From assembly GCA_016721875.1 (NCBI GenBank), contig JADKHG010000004.1, positions 1 through 64,000 of the forward strand: DNA of 64,000 bases, read 5' to 3'. This stretch comes from Sphingomonadales bacterium (GTDB lineage Bacteria; Pseudomonadota; Alphaproteobacteria; Sphingomonadales; Sphingomonadaceae). Numbering within the stretch: the stretch's first letter is position 1; every line of letters starts with the position of its first letter. The notes beneath the pieces are model-generated. The model had not been told where the DNA came from, searched no databases, and worked only from the letters and a program-made list of their open reading frames with translations. The translations under genes were made by a program, and so were the position numbers. This document shows positions 43,873 through 51,970 of the stretch, piece by piece.

Positions 43873-45243
43873 TCAGCGGCGCTTCTTTTCGAGTTTGGCG
43901 ACTTCGGCTTCGGCAACCAGTTTGATGTCCTGCGCACGGATCCAGTCGTGCGAATATTCCGGCAGCCCTGCCATTGCCGTTGCCGCGTTGGGCAGGGCGA
44001 GTTGCGGCGCGCCTTCCATCAGATAACGTTCGGCACTGGCAAGCGCTGCGCGCGGGGTGTCGCCATTGGCCTCATAGACCACACCCAGTTGGTACCAGGC
44101 AAAGGGGTTGTTATTGTCCTTGGCGACGGCTGAGCGCAGCACGCGTTCGGCCTCGGTCAGGTTGTTCTTATCCTCGGTCGCAATCAGCGCATGGCCAAAA
44201 ATGGCAGCGATCAACGGCTGGTTGCTGGTCAGATCGACCGCCCGACGCAACGATGCAAGCGCGTCTTTCGGACGCCCGGATTCGAGCAATATCTGTCCCT
44301 GCAATTCCAGGAAATAGGGATCGTCCGGATTGCGCGAAACCAGTATATTGGCTTCGTTGAGTGCCTTGTCGGGATAGGCCGCCTTGTGCCAGGCATAGGC
44401 GCGCGCATAATGCCCGGCGACCGATGTGTTGGTCTCAGGGTAATCGCGCAAAGTTGCGTTGGGGTCGGCGATATAGCCCTGCAGCTTGGCCTTGATCCGC
44501 TGAAAATCGGATTCCCATTTTGGGTTGATGGGGGCTTCCCATGCCGGGTCGGCCTTATAGGTGTCTTCGAGAACCGTTATGCGCTCACCCGACAAGGGGT
44601 GGGTGCGGTCATAACTATCCTCTTGCGGGATGCCGAGGCGGAATTCGTGGTTCTGCAGCTTTTTGAAAAAGTTCACCGAACCGCGCCCGGTAATCCCTGC
44701 CTTTGACAAATAACGCGCACCCGATGCGTCAGCGACGCTTTCCTGAACGCGGCTGAAAGCGAGGAATTTGCCGATCGCGGCGCGCTGTCCGGCCTGCATT
44801 ATCGCCATGCCGGCTTCAGCAGCGCCTGCGGCAATGGCTGCGGCGGCGAGAACGAGGCTGGCGATGGAAATGCCCGATGCTGCCTTCATCCCATCGCCGT
44901 AACGAATGACATGCCCGCCTTCGATATGGCCGAGCTCATGGGCGATAACGCCTTGAACTTCGTTGGCAGTGGACGCGGTGTTGATCAGACCGCTGTGAAT
45001 ATAAACCGTCTGGCCACCCGCGACGAAGGCGTTGACCGATTTGTCGTTGATCAGGACGATATCGACATTCGCCGGATCAAGCCCCGAAGCCGCAACGATC
45101 GGCCGTGATATCTCGTCAAAAAAGGCCTCGGTCTCGGCATCGCGCAACACCGATTGGGCCAAAGCGGGCGGAGCGCAGAGCGAAACTGCGCATAGCGCAG
45201 CGATGCCATTGCGCAGCAGGAACCGGATTTGAAAAGAGGCCAT
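43873..45243 (-). CDS. M48-family peptidase with TPR region (BepA-like)
   Basis: 456 residues from ATG 45243. A signal peptide (LLRNGIAALCAVSLCAPPAL, cleavage near ALAQ), a zinc metalloprotease domain with HExxH in VIAHELGHIEGGHV and a downstream Glu in VADASGARYLSKAG, then C-terminal tetratricopeptide-like repeats from ~300 (YARAYAWHKAAYPDKALNEA). It resembles BepA/YfgC, which helps or degrades outer-membrane proteins in the periplasm. An upstream extension to 45351 would overlap the rne coding end and is rejected. Confidence 0.93.
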   Translation of the reverse strand: MASFQIRFLLRNGIAALCAVSLCAPPALAQSVLRDAETEAFFDEISRPIVAASGLDPANVDIVLINDKSVNAFVAGGQTVYIHSGLINTASTANEVQGVIAHELGHIEGGHVIRYGDGMKAASGISIASLVLAAAAIAAGAAEAGMAIMQAGQRAAIGKFLAFSRVQESVADASGARYLSKAGITGRGSVNFFKKLQNHEFRLGIPQEDSYDRTHPLSGERITVLEDTYKADPAWEAPINPKWESDFQRIKAKLQGYIADPNATLRDYPETNTSVAGHYARAYAWHKAAYPDKALNEANILVSRNPDDPYFLELQGQILLESGRPKDALASLRRAVDLTSNQPLIAAIFGHALIATEDKNNLTEAERVLRSAVAKDNNNPFAWYQLGVVYEANGDTPRAALASAERYLMEGAPQLALPNAATAMAGLPEYSHDWIRAQDIKLVAEAEVAKLEKKRR

Positions 45244-45329
45244 TCCGCCGATTTGTCTTATGCTTACTGAATGGCCAATGAAGCGCGGTGACCGAAGCGA
45301 TGATTTCGCTGCGGTCGCCGCTTCATGTT

Positions 45330-47918
45330 TCATCCAAAGGTACGCTGCCACCAGCCCTGTCGCGGTGCGCCACCATTGTCGCCATCGTCGCTTGCAGCAG
45401 GCGCTTCGGCCTTGGCAGACGCGGTCATTTTGGCATCGCCAGCCGCTGCCTTGCTTTTGCGGGCAGGGCGCTTGGGCTTGGCTGGTTCAGCGGCCTCATC
45501 AACGACCGGAGCCTCTGCGGGTGCGGCTTTTTCAGCCGGTGCAGCCTTTGCGCGGCTTTTGCGCTTGGGCTTTTCAGGCGCGGCTTCTGGTTCAGCGACC
45601 GGAAGCTCTGCTTCGGCGGCTTCGACCGCTGCTTTGGGTTTGCGACCGCCACGCTTTTTGGGCGCTTCTGCTTCGGGGGCTGCGGCTTCGACCGGTTCGG
45701 CTACAGCTTCCGATGCGGGGACGTCGTCGTTTGTTTCGACACGGTCAGATTGACCACGACGTCCACGATTGCGACCGCCACGCGAACGGCGCTTGGCAGC
45801 GGGTGCTTCTTCAGCAGGTTCAGCGGTCTGGGCTTCGCCCTCGTCTGCACCTTCTTCAGCTTCGCCAACCGAACCACCGGTTTCGTTTTCACGATCACGA
45901 TTGCGTCCACCACGGCGGCCCCTGCGGCGACGTTTGCGCCGTGCCGACGCTTCGTCGCGGGTTTCTTCGGAATCGGTAGTGCGGTCGTCTTCTTCCTCGG
46001 CTTCTACACCATCTTCATCTTCATAATCCGGTTCGTCATCGTCCAGATCTTCGAAAATGGGTGCGGGAAGTGTCGGGCGTTCCGGGCGTGGACCCGATGC
46101 CGACACGACCATCTTGGCGCCTTCAATCTCGCCATTGGGCAGGACATTGACCTGCACATGATAGCGGTCTTCGATATCGGCGAGTTCGAAACGCTTGTTG
46201 TTGAGGATATAGATGCTCGCTTCCTGGCTAGCCTGAAGCAATATCTGGTTGCCATGACCGCGTGCGGCCTCTTCCTCGATCAGGCGCAGTGCCGAGAGCG
46301 CGGAGGAGGATGCGGTGCGGACGAGGCCGGTGCCTTCGCAATGCGGGCATTCGCGGGTTGATGCCTCTAGAACGCCGGTGCGCAGACGCTGACGACTCAT
46401 TTCCATCAGGCCAAAGCTGGAGATGCGACCAACCTGGATGCGCGCACGATCGTGCTTCAGCGCTTCCTTCATCATCCGCTCGACCTTACGGACATTGCCG
46501 CGATGATCCATGTCGATGAAGTCGATGACGATCAGGCCGGCCATATCGCGCAGGCGCAACTGGCGGGCGATTTCGCGCGCCGCCTCCAGGTTGGTGCTGA
46601 GCGCAGTTGCCTCAATACCATGTTCCTTGGTCGAGCGGCCGGAGTTGATGTCGATCGAAACCAGTGCTTCGGTCGGGTTGATCACAATATAGCCGCCCGA
46701 CTTCAACTGGACGACCGGTTGGTACATTGCGTTCAACTGATCTTCGACATTCGACCGCTGAAACAGCGACACCGGATCGGCATAATGCTTCACCCGCTTT
46801 GTATGGCTGGGCATCAGCAGCTTCATAAAGTCTTTTGCAGCTTTATAGCCTTCGACGCCTTCGACTAGGACTTCGTCGATATCCTTGTTATAAATGTCGC
46901 GGATTGCGCGTTTGATCAGGTCGCTGTCGGTGTGGATCAGCAACGGTGCGCTGCCTTTCAGCGTGCGCTCGCGCACTTCGTCCCAAAGCCTTGCGAGATA
47001 GTCGAAATCGCGTTTGATCTCGGTCTTGGTGCGCGCAAGCCCCGCAGTGCGGATGATGCAGCCCATGGTCGAGGGCAGTTGCAAGTCAGAAACGACTGTC
47101 TTCAACCGCTTGCGATCCGCAGCGCTTGAAATCTTGCGGCTGATCCCGCCACCATGGCTGGTGTTGGGCATCAAGACACAATAGCGTCCAGCAAGGCTGA
47201 GATAGGTGGTGAGAGCCGCGCCCTTATTGCCGCGTTCTTCCTTCACGACCTGCACCAGCAAGACCTGACGGCGATGGATCACGTCCTGGATCTTGTAGCG
47301 ACGACGCAGATTCAGCCGCTTGGCGCGAACTTCGTCGCTGGCTTTGGCGACATTGCTGCGACCTCCGCGTCCGCGACGGCGACGGTTGTTACGACCATTG
47401 GCGCGATCCTCTTCGGAATCTTCCGAACCGGAATCGCCATTGTCGTCCTGACCATTGGCATCGAAATCAGGCTCTTCGCCTTCAGACATATCGATGGTGT
47501 CGATGCGGTCGTCGCTGTCGACTTCGATGAAATCGCTGTCTTCATCATCATGCGCGTCAGATCGCATGATGTCGGCGGGTTCGTCGTCCTCATCCTCTTC
47601 CTGCTCGCGCAGCGCGGCTTCTTCGGCTGCAGCTTCGGCTTCTTCAGCCAGCAAGCGTTCGCGGTCTTCGCGCGGGATCTGGTAATAGTCGGGGTGGATT
47701 TCGCTGAAGGCCAGAAAACCATGGCGATTGCCACCATAGTCGACAAATGCCGCCTGCAATGAGGGTTCTACACGGGTAACCTTGGCGAGATAGATATTGC
47801 CTTTGAGCTGTTTGTGCTCGGCAGATTCGAAATCAAACTCCTCGATTTTGTTCCCTGTGACGACTGCGACCCGGGTTTCCTCCCGGTGACGCGCGTCGAT
47901 TAGCATACGCGTTGACAT
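45330..47918 (-). CDS. rne: ribonuclease E/G
   Basis: 862 residues from ATG 47918 (MSTRMLIDARHREETRVAVV). S1 domain at ~35 onward (GNIYLAKVTRVEPSLQAAFV), interrupted by a ~110-residue acidic insertion (EEDEDDEPADIM, then DSDDRIDTIDMSEGEEPDF) typical of alphaproteobacterial RNase E. Catalytic core: EALVSIDINSGRST, VIDFIDMDHRGNVRKVERM and the Zn-link CPHC in STRECPHCEGTGL. The C-terminal ~260 residues are an Arg/Glu/Ala-rich scaffold. It starts mRNA decay and rRNA processing. An upstream frame to 48152 is rejected as non-conserved. Confidence 0.96.
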   Translation of the reverse strand: MSTRMLIDARHREETRVAVVTGNKIEEFDFESAEHKQLKGNIYLAKVTRVEPSLQAAFVDYGGNRHGFLAFSEIHPDYYQIPREDRERLLAEEAEAAAEEAALREQEEDEDDEPADIMRSDAHDDEDSDFIEVDSDDRIDTIDMSEGEEPDFDANGQDDNGDSGSEDSEEDRANGRNNRRRRGRGGRSNVAKASDEVRAKRLNLRRRYKIQDVIHRRQVLLVQVVKEERGNKGAALTTYLSLAGRYCVLMPNTSHGGGISRKISSAADRKRLKTVVSDLQLPSTMGCIIRTAGLARTKTEIKRDFDYLARLWDEVRERTLKGSAPLLIHTDSDLIKRAIRDIYNKDIDEVLVEGVEGYKAAKDFMKLLMPSHTKRVKHYADPVSLFQRSNVEDQLNAMYQPVVQLKSGGYIVINPTEALVSIDINSGRSTKEHGIEATALSTNLEAAREIARQLRLRDMAGLIVIDFIDMDHRGNVRKVERMMKEALKHDRARIQVGRISSFGLMEMSRQRLRTGVLEASTRECPHCEGTGLVRTASSSALSALRLIEEEAARGHGNQILLQASQEASIYILNNKRFELADIEDRYHVQVNVLPNGEIEGAKMVVSASGPRPERPTLPAPIFEDLDDDEPDYEDEDGVEAEEEDDRTTDSEETRDEASARRKRRRRGRRGGRNRDRENETGGSVGEAEEGADEGEAQTAEPAEEAPAAKRRSRGGRNRGRRGQSDRVETNDDVPASEAVAEPVEAAAPEAEAPKKRGGRKPKAAVEAAEAELPVAEPEAAPEKPKRKSRAKAAPAEKAAPAEAPVVDEAAEPAKPKRPARKSKAAAGDAKMTASAKAEAPAASDDGDNGGAPRQGWWQRTFG

Positions 47919-48438
47919 TGATAATACTCCGCACAGCGGTCCAGAGCCTTTCCGGCTCGCTCCAGCTGCGTTCTTTTGTTCTGATTGTTGAGGAAGCCGC
48001 CACAGCTGCGCATTACGGCGCATTATGTTTGCGGTTCCATGATAATGTTTTGCGAATGTCTGCTGCATGGGCACCGCGAGCACGCAGGGCTGAGGCGATA
48101 ATGTCCACCCGAACGCCAGACCCGATCGGATCGGCGGAGGGGGGAATTTCATGCCACATGCAACGTCAACCTGTAATGCATCACCGCATTATCGAGAAAG
48201 TTCGATTGACTGCGGGGACCAATAAGCGCGGATTTGGCAATGCGCCCTATCCACGAATGCTGGGTGCTAGCACCACCACCGTTCAGGAGCAAGCGTAACC
48301 GTGTAGCGTGCAATCTCCAAGGCTATGTCCCGCCAATTACCGAAATCGTGCCTAATGCGCCGTTAACCGCGTCTCGATACCACGATTTACAGTCTGGTCC
48401 CTAAAGCAGCCTGCGGAATAGTGAAGGGAACCGACCCA
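47919..48438. other. 520-bp divergent region between rne and the amidase
   Basis: No gene supported. It must hold the rne promoter and leader and the amidase promoter. RNase E mRNAs often have a long structured 5' leader used for autoregulation, and this space would allow one, but I can point to no defined element. Confidence 0.4.
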
Positions 48439-49701
48439 GTGAAAGTCAAAAACATCTGGACCAGCACGCGGATTTTTCCGCATAAGACGAATATGCTGGT
48501 TGGTTCTCTGATTATGGCGGCAGCGACACTTCTGCCCACGTCTGCGCAGGCAGGCGGGATTCGTTCGGTTGCCGCCGACGGCGCGGCTGTCGTGGTGGAA
48601 TTTGACGATATTGTCAGCAAGGCATCGGTCTTTGCGCTCAGCGGACCCGACCGCATTGCCGTCGATATCGAGGGCGCGACAGTCGGCCAAAACGAAATGC
48701 TCGCTGGAGCGTTCCGCCAAGTCAGGCAAGGGCAATTCAACAGCGATACTGCCCGCCTTGTTTTCGACCTCGACCAGCCGGTTGTGGTTACCGGCGGAAG
48801 CTTTGCCGCCGATGGTCGATCATTACGCCTCAACGTCGTTCCGGCATCCGGCGATGAATTTGTGCGATCAATGGCGTCAATGCGCAAGGAAATCGTCCCG
48901 CCGGCAGCCTTCCGTTCGCAACCGCCAAAGGGGCGGTATGAAGTGAGCGCGCCGATTGGCAAAGGCGTTGCGAGGGGGCTACCGAAAATTCATGGACCCG
49001 CAGATTCGCGACTGCCGCTTGTCCTGATCGACGCTGGCCATGGTGGACATGATCCGGGCGCAATCAGTCCGCATGGGGGGATGCGCGAAAAAGACATTAC
49101 GCTGTCCATCGCCCGCTCGATCCGCGACGAACTGGTGAAATCGGGGCGCATTCGCGTTGCATTGACCCGCGACACCGACCGGTTCCTCGTCCTACAGGAC
49201 CGCTATGGCATCGCGCGCAAGATGAAAGCCGATCTGTTCATTTCGATCCATGCCGACAGCGCCGAAAACCAGACCGCCCGTGGCGGCAGTGTCTATACCT
49301 TGTCTGAAGTTGCCTCGGACCGCGAAGCACAGCGGCTTGCCTCACGCGAGAATAAGTCGGACATCATCAATGGCGTCAATCTGGGCGGCACAAATGCCGA
49401 GGTTTCTTCGATCCTGATCGACCTGACCCAGCGTGAAACGATGAATGTCTCGGCCAATTTTGCCAAGCTTTTGATGCGCGAGGCCAAGCCCAATTTGACC
49501 TTGCGCGGGACAGCCCACCGCTTTGCTTCTTTCATCGTGCTAAAGGCGCCGGACACCCCCTCTGTCCTGTTTGAAACCGGCTATTTGTCAAACGCCGAAG
49601 ATGCCGCCTTTCTCTCATCGGGCAGCGGCCAGCGCAAAGTGGGGCAATCGGTTTCAAGCGCAGTGCAGGCACATTTTGCAAAGCGTCTCGCCAAGCGTTA
49701 A
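48439..49701 (+). CDS. N-acetylmuramoyl-L-alanine amidase (AmiC type)
   Basis: About 420 residues. A signal peptide (NMLVGSLIMAAATLLPTSAQ, cleavage near AQAG), an N-terminal AMIN domain (~30-130) for envelope targeting, and an Amidase_3 domain (~185-415) with zinc ligands in LIDAGHGGHDPGAISPHGG, REKDITLSIA and FISIHADSAEN, and the catalytic Glu in VLFETGYLSN. It cleaves the stem peptide from MurNAc during daughter-cell separation. GTG 48439 has AGGGA upstream; ATG 48493 is an alternative that shortens the signal. Confidence 0.92.
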   Translation: MKVKNIWTSTRIFPHKTNMLVGSLIMAAATLLPTSAQAGGIRSVAADGAAVVVEFDDIVSKASVFALSGPDRIAVDIEGATVGQNEMLAGAFRQVRQGQFNSDTARLVFDLDQPVVVTGGSFAADGRSLRLNVVPASGDEFVRSMASMRKEIVPPAAFRSQPPKGRYEVSAPIGKGVARGLPKIHGPADSRLPLVLIDAGHGGHDPGAISPHGGMREKDITLSIARSIRDELVKSGRIRVALTRDTDRFLVLQDRYGIARKMKADLFISIHADSAENQTARGGSVYTLSEVASDREAQRLASRENKSDIINGVNLGGTNAEVSSILIDLTQRETMNVSANFAKLLMREAKPNLTLRGTAHRFASFIVLKAPDTPSVLFETGYLSNAEDAAFLSSGSGQRKVGQSVSSAVQAHFAKRLAKR

Positions 49702-49764
49702 AATTCAACTTCGATCGCCAATAAGGGCTTCGACAAATGCGGGCATTGCGCTTATCGAGGCGCG

Positions 49765-51522
49765 ATGGACGATTCACCTGACCTGAACATCCCTGCACGC
49801 GATCCGGACATGCCCGACGACGCGCTCGGACTCGGTCTGGTCGAACCGGCGATTAAGCCAAAAGCGGAAGCATCGTCACCTTACCGCGTGCTTGCGCGTA
49901 AATACCGTCCGCAGAATTTCGCCGAACTGATCGGTCAAGACGCTATGGTCCAGACGCTGGGCAACGCTATAAAGCGCGAACGGTTGGCGCATGCCTTCCT
50001 GATGACCGGGGTGCGCGGGGTTGGCAAAACCTCCACCGCGCGGCTGATTGCAAAGGCGCTCAATTGCACTGGACCAGACGGGCAGGAGGGCCAACCATTG
50101 ATCCCTGCGGAGTTTGCGAGGCCTGTATTTCGATTGCCGAGGGACGGCATATCGATGTGATCGAAATGGATGCCGCGAGCCACACTGGCGTCGATGATGT
50201 CCGCGAGATTATCGAGGCGGTGCGCTACGCAGCGGTATCCGCGCGCTACAAAATCTACATCATTGACGAAGTTCACATGCTGTCCAAAAATGCGTTCAAC
50301 GCGCTTTTGAAGACGCTGGAAGAACCGCCTGCACATGTGAAGTTCCTATTTGCGACGACCGAAGTCAACAAGGTGCCGGTGACGGTGCTGTCACGTTGCC
50401 AACGCTTCGACCTGAAACGCATATCGGCTGATAAGCTTGCGGCGCATTTTGGTGAAATTTGCCTCAAGGAAGCGGTGACCGCTGAGCCAGAGGCATTGAT
50501 GCTGGTGGCGCAAGCCGCCGAGGGTTCTGTGCGCGACGGGCTTTCGATCCTTGATCAGGCGATTGCCCATGCCGATATGGCGGCCGGCGAGGGCCCCGCT
50601 GGCGGAGCGCAGGTCAGCGCGGCTCAGGTGCGTGAAATGCTCGGCCTGTCCGACCGCGCAGCGGTGCGGCGGATTTTGGGGCTGATGCTAGACGGCGACG
50701 CGCAATCGGTGCTGGGAGAAACGCGTGAGCAATATGTGCTGGGCGTCGAACCGTTGGCGACGCTGGCCGGATTGCTGCGCGAAGTGCATCTGCTCACGCT
50801 CGCGAAATTGGGCGCGCCATGATGCGTCGCTGCCACAAGAGGCACGCGACGAAGTTGAGCGGCGCAGCGACGTGCTGTCTTTCCCGCAATTGCACCGGCT
50901 GTGGCAATTGATGCTGAAGGGGCATGATGAGGTTTCGCGCGCATCCATGCCCTTAGAAGCTTGCGAAATGGCGTTGCTGCGCGTGATGCACGCGGCGCAA
51001 ATGCCCGATCCGGGAGAGCTGGCGCGAATGCTGAAAGAGGGCGGTGTACCATCACAGGCGAGTGTCGCCCCTGTCGCCGTGCCGACAATGGGTGGCGAAG
51101 CACCTGCGGCGAAAGAGGCAACCTTCCCGACCGATTTCGGCGCGCTGGTCGATGCGCTTGACCGGGGTGGTCATCCCAATGTTGCAGCAACTTTGCACGA
51201 CGTAGTTCGCTTGGTCAGTTATGCGCCGCCACGTCTGGAATTCCAGTTTGCGGGGCCAGTGCATCAGGGCTTTCATGCCGATCTCAACGACGCTCTTTAC
51301 CGGATGACTGGAACGCGGTGGGAGATTGCCGAAACGACAGGCGAAGCGCAGCCCAGCCTGTACGAACAGGAATTGGCAGCGCGCGCCACCGAAGATAGCG
51401 CAATTCTTGAATCCCCACTGGTCAAAGCCGCGCTTGAGGCGTTTCCAGAGGCCATGGTAGAAATTGACGGGCGCGTTCTCAATGTTCTGAATGCAGCCGA
51501 AGTACGGAGTTTATCGGCATGA
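49765..51522 (+). CDS. dnaX: DNA polymerase III gamma/tau subunit, two compensating frameshifts (~50088, ~50820)
   Basis: Clamp-loader ATPase, 585 residues in the corrected frame. Walker A GVRGVGKTSTARLIA; four-Cys zinc site starting at LNCTG and continuing DPCGVCEACISIAEG; Walker B YIIDEVHMLSKNAFNALLKT; sensor SRCQRFDLKRI. A base is missing in a G-run near 50088 (after DGQEG), and one is extra near 50820 (GCGCC), where LTLAKLGA should continue to HDASLPQEARDEVE. The two cancel, and the end is in the starting frame. Neither site is an A-AAA-AAG slippery heptamer. It is essential, so these are probably sequence errors. The stop overlaps ybaB. Confidence 0.93.
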
Positions 51523-51854
51523 AATCTATGGAAGAAATGTTAAAGGCGGCGCAAGACGCGGCGCAGACCATCCAGAAACAGATGGAGGAAGCCCAGGTAA
51601 CGCTCGACAAGATCAAGGTTGAGGGTGTTTCGGGTGGCGGCCTCGTCAAAGTTCGCGCCAGCGCCAAGGGGCGCATCCTGTCGCTTGCGATCGACGATAG
51701 CTTGATTGTGCCTTCCGATAAGCAAATGCTCGAAGACCTGATCGTCGCAGCTTTCAACGATGCACGGGAAAAGGCCGACACCGCGAGCAATGCCGAAATG
51801 GGCAAGATGACCAGCGGCTTGCCCTTGCCCGGCGGCTTCAAACTGCCCTTCTGA
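51519..51854 (+). CDS. ybaB: YbaB/EbfC nucleoid-associated protein
   Basis: 111 residues, normal length. EEMLKAAQDAAQTIQKQMEE is the N-terminal helix; VEGVSGGGLVKVRASAKGRI and the end NAEMGKMTSGLPLPGGFKLP are family signatures. It is a DNA-binding homodimer. It is coupled to dnaX (ATGA overlap), the common dnaX-ybaB pair; the usual third gene recR is absent here and lon follows instead. Confidence 0.95.
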   Translation: MKSMEEMLKAAQDAAQTIQKQMEEAQVTLDKIKVEGVSGGGLVKVRASAKGRILSLAIDDSLIVPSDKQMLEDLIVAAFNDAREKADTASNAEMGKMTSGLPLPGGFKLPF

Positions 51855-51900
51855 TCGGGCTGTTTTGCACAGTTTATTACAGCAATATGCCGCAATACCG

Positions 51901-51930
51901 TTGAAAGCCTGAAATTTGGTCGCATATTGG
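51901..51930 (+). promoter_or_regulatory. possible heat-shock (RpoH-type) promoter of lon
   Basis: TTGAAA at 51901-51906 and CATATTGG at 51923-51930 are separated by 16 bases, close to alphaproteobacterial RpoH sites (CTTGAA, 16-17 bp, CCTATATTG-like). It lies about 40 bp before the lon start, and lon is a classic RpoH target. The match is imperfect. Confidence 0.4.
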
Positions 51931-51940
51931 GGCTGAATAA

Positions 51941-51958
51941 GGAGGCATGCGTGCCTCC
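51941..51958 (+). promoter_or_regulatory. perfect 7-bp hairpin in the lon leader
   Basis: GGAGGCA-TGCG-TGCCTCC: the arms at 51941-51947 and 51952-51958 are exact complements around a TGCG loop. It ends just before the lon ribosome site (GGAG at 51962-51965) and its left arm itself looks like a Shine-Dalgarno. It could shield or compete for ribosome binding. Confidence 0.4.
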
Positions 51959-51970
51959 GCCGGAGATATT

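Noticed and set aside
50060..50850. Programmed ribosomal frameshift in dnaX
   Set aside because: The known programmed site is a slippery A-run with a hairpin producing a short gamma form. Here the shifts are at a G-run and at GCGCC, lie inside conserved domains, and cancel each other, so an error is simpler.
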